Shown here one piece after another: positions 8,669 through 15,323 of a stretch of 15,323 bases of DNA. Where the stretch lies: NCBI GenBank assembly GCA_900618425.1, contig UZAN01041082.1:8462-23784 (forward strand), in the 5' to 3' direction. Source of the stretch: Echinostoma caproni (taxonomy: Eukaryota; Platyhelminthes; Trematoda; Plagiorchiida; Echinostomatidae). Numbering within the stretch: position 1 is the first letter of the stretch; each line of letters begins with the position of its first letter. The translations under genes were made by a program, and so were the position numbers. The notes below the pieces were generated by a model. The model ran no database searches. It saw only the letters and a program-made list of their open reading frames with translations, and was not told the origin of the DNA.

Positions 8669-8745
8669 TTTTTTTATTACACACTTTCGTGTAATGAACA
8701 GCAGACGGGGAAAGCCCCATAGTCACGAGAACCTTTAGGGGAAGT
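8669..8745 (-). repeat. Truncated third copy (tail end) of the 8053-8630 family
   Basis: ttttttattacac, then cgtgtaatgaacagcag and ccccatagtcacgagaacct, match the outer part of the left foldback arm (8060-8130) in the same orientation. Only the distal 70-80 bases are present, and it lies about 40 bases beyond the foldback. Confidence 0.7.
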
Positions 8746-9572
8746 AGAGGGAACTTTATGTGTCAGTAGCCTTGGAGACAAATTAGGATAGAACTGATTA
8801 TTAAACGGTTCCAGTTACTACACGATGATAGGTAGAACTATAGTTCATCAAAGGGTCATGATTACATGCAGCATGCTTTTGGACACGGTATATTGGGGCG
8901 AATCTGTTCATCCTTTTATGGATCTCCCTTCACGTTCTTGCATCTGTGAATCGGAACTGCGAGTGCAGAACACTTCCAGTATGGAGTGATGGAGATGTAC
9001 ACATCAAGAATGAGCCTTATATTTTGGTTTGTTGCTCAGTCTGTTCCAAAAAGAGTTCTGCCAATTTGCTTATGACACATAATGCAAACTCTAACATCGA
9101 CGCTCAGATGCGTTAAATGGGACAGCAATACGTGCCACTCAAATTAAACTTAGTCTTCGTTTTCAGTCTGGCTGAAATTATTGCATCTATCAGGAGTAAT
9201 TTAGTCGTTGTCAATCAGATCTATTGCTAGTCTGTTGTTGTTGTTGTTGTTGTTGCTGTTGTTTTATGATACCCGGGGAGACAATATTAGGAGATGAATC
9301 AAAATTTCATGATTTCAGGTTTTATTTGGATCGCTCAGCAAGTCTATAATATAGCAAAATTGATCGATTTCTTCAATTATTCGATCCAGTCATAGAAAGC
9401 ACGGGAAGAAGATTGACTGAGGAATAAATTTCTCCCCGCAAAGAACGACTGTATGCCAACGGGAATGCATATTTAGCTCGACTCATGAGTATTATTATTG
9501 CGGTGCGTGATCGAATCGTATTGAGGGATTTACAAAACACGCAATGTTTTCACCGGACACAGGCATACATAC
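8746..9572. other. Intronic stretch with a (GTT)n tract
   Basis: No supported exon. In the minus model this is intron between exons 2 and 3. Several AT-rich segments and one trinucleotide repeat (separate entry) are the only visible structures. Confidence 0.45.
9232..9264. repeat. (GTT)n microsatellite
   Basis: About eleven near-perfect GTT units with one GCT change. It is similar in unit to the tract at 3731-3778. Confidence 0.85.
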
Positions 9573-9747
9573 ACACCCGCATTTCTATCTCCTGTCTCCA
9601 ACACTGGACACTTGCTTTCGCACCCGTTAACAATTTCACGCACGCCAACGAAATCTATCAGTTCTAAATCTGTACAAATTTCATCTCGATTCTGAATCGG
9701 ACGGTAAAACCTGTACGGAGAATTGCCAGATGAATGCGTAGCACAAG
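9573..9747 (-). CDS. Candidate exon 2 of the minus-strand glycoprotein gene
   Basis: A very long pyrimidine-rich tract precedes it on minus (about 9750-9900), and the acceptor is gaacacggag (AG at 9748-9749). It enters in phase 1, matching the proposed first exon's phase-1 end. A strong donor GTATGT follows at 9571-9572, with GTGTGT four bases earlier as an alternative (exon end 9577). The 57 full codons include SPYRFYRPIQNRDEICTDLE and end with CESKCPVLETGDRNAG, giving four Cys. An internal acceptor (ccgtacag) would break phase with exon 1. The whole open frame is 139 codons, but its first half is low-complexity pyrimidine tract and reads as intron. Confidence 0.42.
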
Positions 9748-9950
9748 CTCCGTGTTCATGACGAGCAACAGAGAGGAGTGGGGGACGATGGTGAAGCAAG
9801 AGAGATAGCGCGCAAGCACGCACGCACGAGGTTGGTGAACGAACACCGAGTAGGGGGTGGAGGTTGGGGCGGGGTGGAGTAGAAGGTGAGAGAGTCAGAG
9901 GGAGACCAGATGGATGAATGATACTTTTACTCAGGGAGAAAAAAAGCAAT
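9748..9950 (-). promoter_or_regulatory. Long polypyrimidine-rich tract before exon 2
   Basis: On minus this is dominated by C and T (for example ctccctctgactctctcacc and ccccgccccaacctccaccc) and extends about 150 bases before the AG at 9748. A tract this long suits U2AF or PTB binding and regulated splicing, which is inference. Confidence 0.35.
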
Positions 9951-10586
9951 CACAGTCTATATACACTTGGGACCTGAATGAAGACTCTCGTTTCACACCA
10001 AGAATCAACGGACAGGTAAAGGATAGGAGATGTTTGGCAGGGAGGAGGGGGAGTTTATTGTTCGGGTGGGCATTTGAGGAAACCTTTCCTCATTCCACCG
10101 TTTGGTTATAGTGTTACGCTTTTTCTTACCAGATAGTTAGATATCCGTGAATATCAAATCTTCATGCTTGAATACTAATGAAATAACGAGCGTGAGAATC
10201 AGTTGGACTAGGGGTGGAGAGTGAAGACCTCGTCTACATATACAGGAGAATAATAACTACACTATTTATTTGTGTGTATTGGCACATTTATCCAATGTCG
10301 CCACTAATAAACTTGGGATAGATTAAACAGATCGTTGAATAGTTAGTTTCCCCTTGAAATGACCAATTGTATTATTGATGCTGATTGGGAAAAAACAGAG
10401 GGAATTCATCTTGATGACTCATAACAGAGTAGGGCGCGTTTTGCCCTTTTGTTCTGGTTTGGAAAATAGGTTAGTGGTGCAGCGTCCGCTTAGTTATAAT
10501 GAAAAAAGTTTCCGTTATGTTGCGTTCCACAATTTCTCTCTTTTGTATGTAAGAGTACGGATGGATCTGATCTGATGAGCTATGTT
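9951..10586. other. Intronic stretch without supported features
   Basis: Short frames such as 9914-10111 and 10375-10575 on plus show no paired splice sites. In the model this is part of the first intron of the minus gene. Confidence 0.45.
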
Positions 10587-10763
10587 GAATTCGTCGTTTA
10601 AATGAAGTGTAAACTTAAAAGCGAGGAAGCTGCACTGGACTGCTATTCCGACCCGGTTGGGTCTCATCAGCAGTGCGAATCCATTAACCCAAATGGGGAT
10701 CGAACCCGGGACCTCATAGATAGAATGTAAGCATACTACCCAGTGCACCACCAGGCAGCTGAT
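10587..10763 (-). repeat. tRNA-derived SINE-like element, same family as 6058-6343
   Basis: Read on minus, it starts with a tRNA-like head (ggtggtgcactgggtagtat) and a B box (cgggttcgatcc). The body gggttaatggattcgcactg, gatgagacccaacc and cttcctcgcttttaag follows and ends acgacgaattc. It matches the right arm of the 6058 foldback over about 120 bases with scattered changes. It appears full length and is a single copy, inserted in the sense direction in the proposed first intron of the minus gene. Confidence 0.8.
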
Positions 10764-11495
10764 CAGCTCGTTTTCAATTTTGTCCTTATACACTCCATCT
10801 TTGCGAGCTTAATGCGGGTACCAAACCACATGACTCTCAGCACTTCAGCCTTTAGGTTTTTTGACTCGGCTGATTACTTAGCATATGTAGAATGTATAGA
10901 CAAAATAAAAAAGGGTCTAATCTACTATCCAGCGGTCAAATGGACAGTATGTTTTCCTTCTATCTGTGGGATGTAGAGTTCGACCCTCAGGGGGACCATA
11001 TTACGGAGAAGAGATCTGAATGATACTTTTGATGTCTGATTATTCATAGTTTGCACACGTTTCACTCCAGACTGTGTAACAAACAAATCATGATACATTA
11101 ATCTTCCTAAAAAGAAAATAGTTCCACCTGGATGTAGGTTGCCAGGGCAAAACAAATGAATTTTTTGTGGCATTCACGACCAGAGCCTACGGTTGGCAAA
11201 ACCGGGAAAATACCACGTAGCGGAGTCGGTGTTTCGTAATCGGATCATACACCTCTTTGCTGGAATCAAACGTCTAAGTGCTCGATTAAGCCGGTGACTC
11301 GTGTCACAACCAGGACGGTAGGGGTGTAAATCTTACGTAGCTCTTTGGTTGGTTTTAAATTATGACTTTCACTCCTCTAGGTGAACTGTCAGCGGTTTGT
11401 CGACCCCATCGTAGCACCGGATGTTAGCTTTTCGGGCTCTCACATTGTTTGGAATCACCTCCGCCCAGTGACGGCAGTGGGTAGGTCCTCCTCAC
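10764..11495. other. Intronic stretch, possibly containing old repeats
   Basis: No supported exon. The segment 11170-11300 reads like a decayed repeat (weak B-box-like gtttgattcc on minus), but no second copy is visible in the window. Open frames at 10743-10976 and 10925-11173 have no good splice boundaries. Confidence 0.4.
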
Positions 11496-11604
11496 CAGTG
11501 GCCATTTGAGACACTTGGTAGTATGGGAGCAAGAGAAGGATGACCAGCTGCAACCCGAGACACCCAGCCCCGACCAGACAGGCTTTCTTTTGTCTCTTAA
11601 CCAT
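11496..11604 (-). CDS. Candidate first coding exon: signal anchor / signal peptide
   Basis: From ATG at 11602-11604 it reads a seven-residue basic start (MVKRQKK), then a hydrophobic span at residues 8-27 (ACLVGAGCLGLQLVILLLLP), then YYQVSQMAT. It ends in phase 1 at a strong donor, G|GTGAGG (GT at 11494-11495). A short basic tail plus one 20-residue span is typical of type II Golgi/ER membrane proteins; an uncleaved anchor fits its length better than a signal peptide, but cleavage after the span is possible. In-frame ATGs lie upstream (from 11647), preceded by a good acceptor gcgattttccctag (exon edge 11653), so a 5' UTR intron or spliced-leader addition is plausible. The next in-phase exon is 9573-9747. 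Confidence 0.38.
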
Positions 11605-11652
11605 GGAGACTGTGTTATGAATTTCCGAACACATGAATAAGGGGATCATATG

Positions 11653-11671
11653 ACTAGGGAAAATCGCACAG
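11653..11671 (-). promoter_or_regulatory. Candidate acceptor just upstream of the minus gene's start codons
   Basis: cttctctgtgcgattttccctag on minus is pyrimidine-rich and ends in AG at 11654-11655, six bases before an in-frame ATG. It could be the acceptor of a 5' UTR intron or, in a flatworm, of spliced-leader trans-splicing. The latter is inference. Confidence 0.3.
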
Positions 11672-11825
11672 AGAAGGGTCAGTTTGCTTTCCACGAATCC
11701 GGTGATATAAACCACGTGTTACGCAAGTTTTTCGGTATTTGACCCCGATTACACAATTTTTCACAACGAATAGTGCATAAAAATCCAATGGTGTCAGGCT
11801 CCCCATCTCTGTTCTGTGGAGTGAA

Positions 11826-11826
<1 letters not shown>

Positions 11827-11869
<43 letters not shown>
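11827..11869. repeat. Perfect (CA)n microsatellite, 43 bases
   Basis: Uninterrupted CA dinucleotides. The Val/Cys-rich open frames on minus at 11654-11869 and 11794-12006 come from this repeat. It lies about 175 bases upstream of the minus gene's proposed first exon. Confidence 0.97.
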
Positions 11870-11871
<2 letters not shown>

Positions 11872-12690
11872 CGGGTTACATTGCCAGGTTAGAATCGTAA
11901 TGATCATAAACGACAGGAAACATTTCCGATTGTAATGGAACTTGGCTCGTCGTTCGGCTCGCATTCTTGATGTCACTTTGTGCTTGTAAGATAAATGGTA
12001 TGACAAATTAAACTGATCTCACTATGTTTCCGTGTGACAAAATTACAATTAATTAAAATATATTTCTATTCGACGCCCTCATTTCTAGCGCACAATTGTC
12101 AATCTAGAAGAGCAGAAGCTGTTGCGACACAGTTGAAGCTTTTAATACCCACCCATCCACCCCTCACAGTGCTGCTCTCTTTCGTTATGTTCCAAATAAC
12201 GTGGCAATGCGCTTCGACACAGTTCATGATTTCGAATTCCACTATTCGAGGCGTAAACTGAACTGCCTCCATTCGCAACGACCTACAGTCTTAGTACGAA
12301 CAAAAACAACGTGGGCATAGGACAAGTGAGGGATTAAAGGTTGGGGATGGGGTGATTACAAATTTGATCTTGTTCTGAAAGGGTATCAGTAAAAAAGTTA
12401 TCATCATCAAACTGGAGAGATGTGAGTGTGGGTGGGCTGTAAACTGATAGTGGTATGACTTTTCACTTGATCTCGATACAGTTTGGGTATGTGCATTTTG
12501 TAAACTCACCAAGCACCAGGGATATAAAACGAAAGCGGTCTTTTTGGAATTCCCCCTAGATCTGTAAGTCTGTCATCCGGATTTGTGGTATGTCATTTCT
12601 TACCTTCGAACTTTTTTGGAAAATCTCCCAATCAAACACCGATGTGGATGAACCTCATTGGTCACTAACAGGTTCACAGTATACCTGTGA
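11870..12690. other. Non-coding stretch, no supported gene
   Basis: Frames at 12034-12261 (+) and 12291-12512 (-) lack convincing splice sites. This could hold the promoter of the minus gene, but no clear TATA or initiator stands out. Confidence 0.4.
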
Positions 12691-12699
12691 TCAGTGAGC

Positions 12700-12800
12700 A
12701 TGCAGCACACCTGGTGGTCAAATAGTGTGGGCTGTTCGCCCACCATCACGGAGTTCATGAGTTCGAAACCCTTCACTGTGACCGTTTTTTGTCACCTGTT
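12700..12800 (+). repeat. tRNA-like (SINE-derived?) segment
   Basis: ggtggtcaaatagtgtgg resembles an A-box region, and gagttcgaaaccc (B-box-like core 12761-12770) lies about 50 bases downstream. It does not fold into a tidy cloverleaf by eye and has no clear acceptor-stem pairing, so a decayed tRNA-derived repeat is more likely than a tRNA gene. It shares GGTCAAATAGTG with the segment at 13332. Confidence 0.4.
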
Positions 12801-13171
12801 ATTTTGTGGCCCTCCGTTTTCTTCCTGGCCTCTTCCTTAATATCGATTTCGTCGTTAGCTTATAGCAAATAAATGGAAGTAAACAACAGTCACTTGTTAT
12901 GGAATGTTGTATTTGGGTTAATCAGTCGTTGTGAATGAACATTTTATGTATGTCCATTTGGGTAAATGAGAAGTAATCGATGAAGGGTAAGAAAAAACGA
13001 TTCCCTAGGAGTAATGAACGACTAGCATAAAGTCCTTCGTACGGATGCCAGATTTAACAAACTGGATGCATGAATGTCATCCCTCCTATATAGTTTCAGC
13101 ATCATACATACTTTTTTCCATCAATGAGTAGTTAGAAGCTAAAATGAAACAGATTTGAAATGTTCATTTAC

Positions 13172-13236
13172 CTCCAATCCGTCTGTGCATTTCTTCATCC
13201 CAGTTCACCTGAAAAACCCATGTGGTTTTCTCCATC
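13172..13236 (-). CDS. Short candidate exon on minus, gene unknown
   Basis: On minus, a branch-like gtctaactgg and tttgtatattag (AG at 13237-13238) lead into 65 bases ending at a good donor, GGAG|GTAAAT (GT at 13170-13171). The frame reads MEKTTWVFQVNWDEEMHRRI followed by G; the frame is also open leftwards in transcription to 13346. It leaves in phase 1, as the anchor exon at 11496 does, so it could be an alternative upstream exon of the same gene joining 9573-9747, or part of a different gene. No family recognised. Confidence 0.3.
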
Positions 13237-13327
13237 CTAATATACAAATTGCCAGTTAGACGTATTGGGACAGAGAAATGTTTAGTATGCACAATTTGTG
13301 TCCAGGGTAGCCAGTATACTTCGAATT

Positions 13328-13520
13328 TAACGGTCAAATAGTGCATATCAACATGAAATTGCCTTGGAGATCGTGCGTTCGAATCCCCATTCCCTGGTTT
13401 TCCTCTTCTTGAAATGGGACTGTACCGTGGTAAGCTCGTTTATCCGGGACGGCATTTTGGAGTCCAGTCAAACTCTGGTCACCACAAAAGGTCCTCAAAA
13501 GGTTCTATAACGTGTAAAAT
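13328..13520 (+). repeat. tRNA-like (SINE-derived?) segment with tail
   Basis: cggtcaaatagtgcatatca is followed by the B-box-like gcgttcgaatcc (13375-13386), then a pyrimidine-rich tail (ccctggttttcctcttcttg) and a segment ending near ggtcaccacaaaaggtcctc. It shares the GGTCAAATAGTG core with 12717-12728 and the head/B-box spacing, which suggests the same family. Its start overlaps the leftmost codons of the open frame at 13164-13346. Confidence 0.4.
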
Positions 13521-13679
13521 CAACCGTTAACACTCAATTGTTCATTTCTTTACCAAAAGCGATAGTGAACTCCCATTGAAAGTGATCAGCTGTACATTGT
13601 CAATCCTATTGTAAACGTCAAAATTAACATCACATTACGGTTAATCATGATGGTCTGGACAAGAAACTGCTGTGTACAG

Positions 13680-13825
13680 CAAAATTCAAGCCGATATTTG
13701 TCAATCTAAGACACCAGTGGCTCCACTACGACTTCCGATTATCTGTAGAACGACAGATGTCACAACTGTCACTGTCCGTGACGTACTGTATTACAGTCGA
13801 CAGACCCGATCCATTCATATCGGAA
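13680..13825 (+). CDS. Weak candidate exon upstream of the 14031 exon
   Basis: It is bounded by gctgtgtacag (AG at 13678-13679) and a weak donor GAA|GTGATC (GT at 13826-13827). The frame reads KIQADICQSKTPVAPLRLPI and continues to RSIHIG. It leaves with one extra base, which is exactly what the exon at 14031 needs (two bases to finish a codon). Neither splice site is strong and a phase match by chance is one in three, so this is tentative. Confidence 0.22.
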
Positions 13826-14030
13826 GTGATCGACGGTTTTCCCCTGCTTGTTCGTGTTTAGTGGCAAGACTGAGTGAACAGTGACCATGTGGACCTTCTA
13901 ATAGAACTAATCATCACTCGGGTACAATGAATGATATGAATCAGTGTTGAGAGCAATGGTGTTCGTGAGTGTACTCACTACCTAATCACATTTGGTTTAT
14001 CTGTATTTCATATGTAAATTTTGTTTTCAG

Positions 14031-14281
14031 TTATTAGCGGTTTATCTGTCTCTCCAATTCCTTGTTTGACCGAATGGGTTGCCCAAAACCAGCCGGGGAA
14101 AGTGTACGATAAATCACGAGTTCTTACGACAGATCTCTCCAACCAAAAAGGATTGTGCGAAATCGCTCGGAGTGACTTGAATGTGTACCACAAACGAAGC
14201 TGTTTACAAAACTATCCGTTTGCGCTGTACGCCTGCTCCACACATTTAAGCACAAAAAAACGGTTCTCAACCTTACCCAAG
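14031..14281 (+). CDS. Candidate internal exon of a second plus-strand gene
   Basis: A clear acceptor, gtaaattttgttttcag (AG at 14029-14030), opens 251 bases that end at CAAG|GTATCA (GT at 14282-14283) in phase 0. The product includes GLSVSPIPCLTEWVAQNQPG and later DLNVYHKRSCLQNYPFALYA, with four Cys and an N-terminal codon split after its first base. Another donor at 14337 (AAG|GTAGTT) extends the exon 56 bases but changes phase, and joining it to the next exon gives an early TAG, so 14281 is preferred. The segment looks like a globular domain, but I recognise no family. Confidence 0.45.
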
Positions 14282-14388
14282 GTATCAGCATCAGCCTTTT
14301 CAAACGTGACGCGGCAAAGGATTGCCAAGCTCACAAGGTAGTTAATGCAGTTCGGTTCTCGGTCCCCCTCCCTCTGGTTCACGATTCA

Positions 14389-14436
14389 CGTGCGTGCGTG
14401 TGAGCGTGCATGCGTGCACGCGCGCGCGCGCTCGCA
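14389..14436. repeat. Alternating TG/CG tract (Z-DNA-prone)
   Basis: gtgcgtgcgtgtgagcgtgc continues into ten-odd CG steps (cgcgcgcgcgcg) and ctcgcac. It fills the middle of the proposed 177-base intron 14282-14458. Confidence 0.85.
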
Positions 14437-14458
14437 CAGATGCCTATTGTTATATCAG

Positions 14459-14638
14459 GAGAACTATTTAGCCACCATTTTTGACGATGACGGGACATTT
14501 TCAAAGTTCTACTTCGTGTGTAATTTACACACAAATCCTACTGAACTCTTGTTTGCGAAATCGGATTTGCATCAGCCTCAGCTGTTGTATTGCCCTTCAT
14601 CTCAGTCTCCAGAGTACTATATACATCTTGGCTATCAT
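14459..14638 (+). CDS. Candidate internal exon following 14031-14281
   Basis: The acceptor is tgcctattgttatatcag (AG at 14457-14458) and the donor CAT|GTAAAC (GT at 14639-14640). It is exactly 60 codons in phase 0-0, matching the phase-0 end of 14281. It begins ENYLATIFDDDGTFSKFYFV and ends EYYIHLGYH, with an acidic DDD turn, many aromatics and two Cys. The following intron starts directly with a TG-repeat tract. The next exon is unclear: a short phase-0 ending at 14802-14825 or an exon ending at the strong donor at 15059. Confidence 0.45.
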
Positions 14639-14655
14639 GTAAACCGTGTGGTTTA

Positions 14656-14713
14656 GTGTGTGTGTGTGTATGTGTGCGTCTGTGTGTGCATGCGTGCGCG
14701 CGTGCGTCCGCGC
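14656..14713. repeat. (TG)n / (CG) alternating tract
   Basis: Tandem TG steps grade into gcatgcgtgcgcgcgtgcg. It starts 17 bases after the donor of exon 14459-14638. Confidence 0.88.
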
Positions 14714-14801
14714 AAACTGGATCACCATACGCATGCATATGTGATGCCCATTCCGGCCATACACAAATCATCGTACTGAATTTACATTGAGATTTATTCA
14801 G

Positions 14802-14825
14802 CTAGGGAACTCATTCAAGGCCTAA
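14802..14825 (+). CDS. Possible short terminal exon (weak)
   Basis: The acceptor gagatttattcag (AG at 14800-14801) is followed in phase 0 by LGNSFKA and TAA (14823-14825). It would close the frame coming from 14638. There is no canonical AATAAA just downstream, only a CATAAA variant near 14899. The coding part is too short to judge. Confidence 0.18.
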   Translation, partial: LGNSFKA

Positions 14826-14842
14826 ACAAGCATTCGAATGTA

Positions 14843-14890
14843 GGTGCGTGCGTGCGTGTGTGCATATACAATGGTGTGTGTGTTCGCGCA
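14843..14890. repeat. TG/CG-rich alternating tract
   Basis: gtgcgtgcgtgcgtgtgtgc, then a short AT break, then ggtgtgtgtgttcgcgc. This is the third such tract within 500 bases. Confidence 0.8.
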
Positions 14891-14949
14891 AATCATTCAT
14901 AAAACATTTATTTCCGCCACCAGATGAATCATCAAAGAAACGATAGATA

Positions 14950-15058
14950 ACCGATTAGTTCCTTTTTTCTCGCTACTAAAATACCCACATCTTGTTGACT
15001 ACGGTCATCTATTACGTCTTTCACAAGGCAATTCAGTCTCACTTCAAAGGTCATCTAG
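14950..15058 (+). CDS. Possible exon ending at a strong donor (left edge unknown)
   Basis: TAG|GTATGT at 15056-15064 is a strong donor (GT at 15059-15060). The preceding 110 bases are open and protein-like in one frame (KYPHLVDYGHLLRLSQGNSV). No acceptor upstream keeps that frame open, and the candidate ccgccaccag (14920) leads to stops in all frames. The left boundary here is only indicative. Confidence 0.2.
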
Positions 15059-15064
15059 GTATGT

Positions 15065-15323
15065 TTGCGAACGAGACGTTTTCTATCGGGTGCTAGGATT
15101 AAGTTATTGTTTGGCCAATTCTCCCCAAGTCGTGAGGGGGGGGGGCGAGGACACTGGAATTCCCTGCTCACCCCCACAACCACATAGGCACACATTACCC
15201 CTGTCGTTCGAGTGTGACTGTCATACAACAAGTAGCGCATGCTCCGTGTATTGTTACACCCCCCTTCATAACAATTTTGCATGCATTTTACACATAGGAC
15301 CATATAAAATACCCCGCCCGCCC
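15065..15323. other. Right end: non-coding with a G10 homopolymer
   Basis: No supported exon. A run of ten G lies at 15136-15145. The last bases (ccccgcccgccc) are C-rich. Confidence 0.5.

Noticed and set aside
9750..9949. N-terminal half of the 139-codon minus frame as coding
   Set aside because: It is a continuous pyrimidine-rich tract before an acceptor; its Pro/Leu/Ser content reflects base composition.
11200..11310. Decayed tRNA-like repeat with a B-box-like word on minus
   Set aside because: Only a weak 10-base match and no second copy in the window.
11654..12006. Val/Cys-repeat minus frames
   Set aside because: They are translation of the (CA)n microsatellite.
14538..14790. Frames with Thr-His or Cys-Val repeats on both strands
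   Set aside because: They are by-products of the TG/CG tract.
1..15323. CRISPR arrays, operons, phage or plasmid functions, rRNA
   Set aside because: No spaced direct repeats, no clustered same-strand long frames, no rRNA-like blocks; the organisation is that of an intron-rich eukaryote.

Overview
The window looks like animal genomic DNA with split genes. It has long non-coding stretches, short open segments bounded by AG/GT splice signals, AATAAA motifs, microsatellites and several tRNA-derived SINE-like repeats. Nothing suggests bacteria or phage: there are no operons, ribosome-binding sites or CRISPR. Base composition, intron style and the SINE-like repeats remind me of a parasitic flatworm (trematode), but that is inference and no gene here is identified by homology.

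Layout. 1-2163: no convincing gene, probably intron of the next gene. 2164-3435 (+): one long terminal coding exon of a Gly-rich, low-complexity protein, with an AATAAA at 3493. 3500-4500: intergenic, with a 4-base N gap and a (GTT)n tract. 4598-11653 (-): a chain of seven candidate exons whose splice phases fit together. They would encode a membrane-anchored or secreted, Cys-containing, N-glycosylated protein of about 303 residues, ending tail-to-tail with the Gly-rich gene. Its introns hold two SINE foldbacks (6058-6343 and 8053-8630) and a single SINE (10587-10763). 11827-11869: a perfect (CA)n tract just upstream of that gene's proposed start. 11870-13660: mostly non-coding, with two tRNA-like repeats and one short candidate minus exon. 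13680-15058 (+): two good candidate exons (14031-14281 and 14459-14638) plus weaker ones, from a second plus-strand gene that probably runs past the window. Its introns are full of alternating TG/CG tracts.

The exon models rest on splice motifs, phase agreement and protein-like composition read by eye. Random open frames of this size are common in 15 kb, so single exons are tentative; the agreement of the whole chain is the main support. I could not assign a protein family to any of the three genes.
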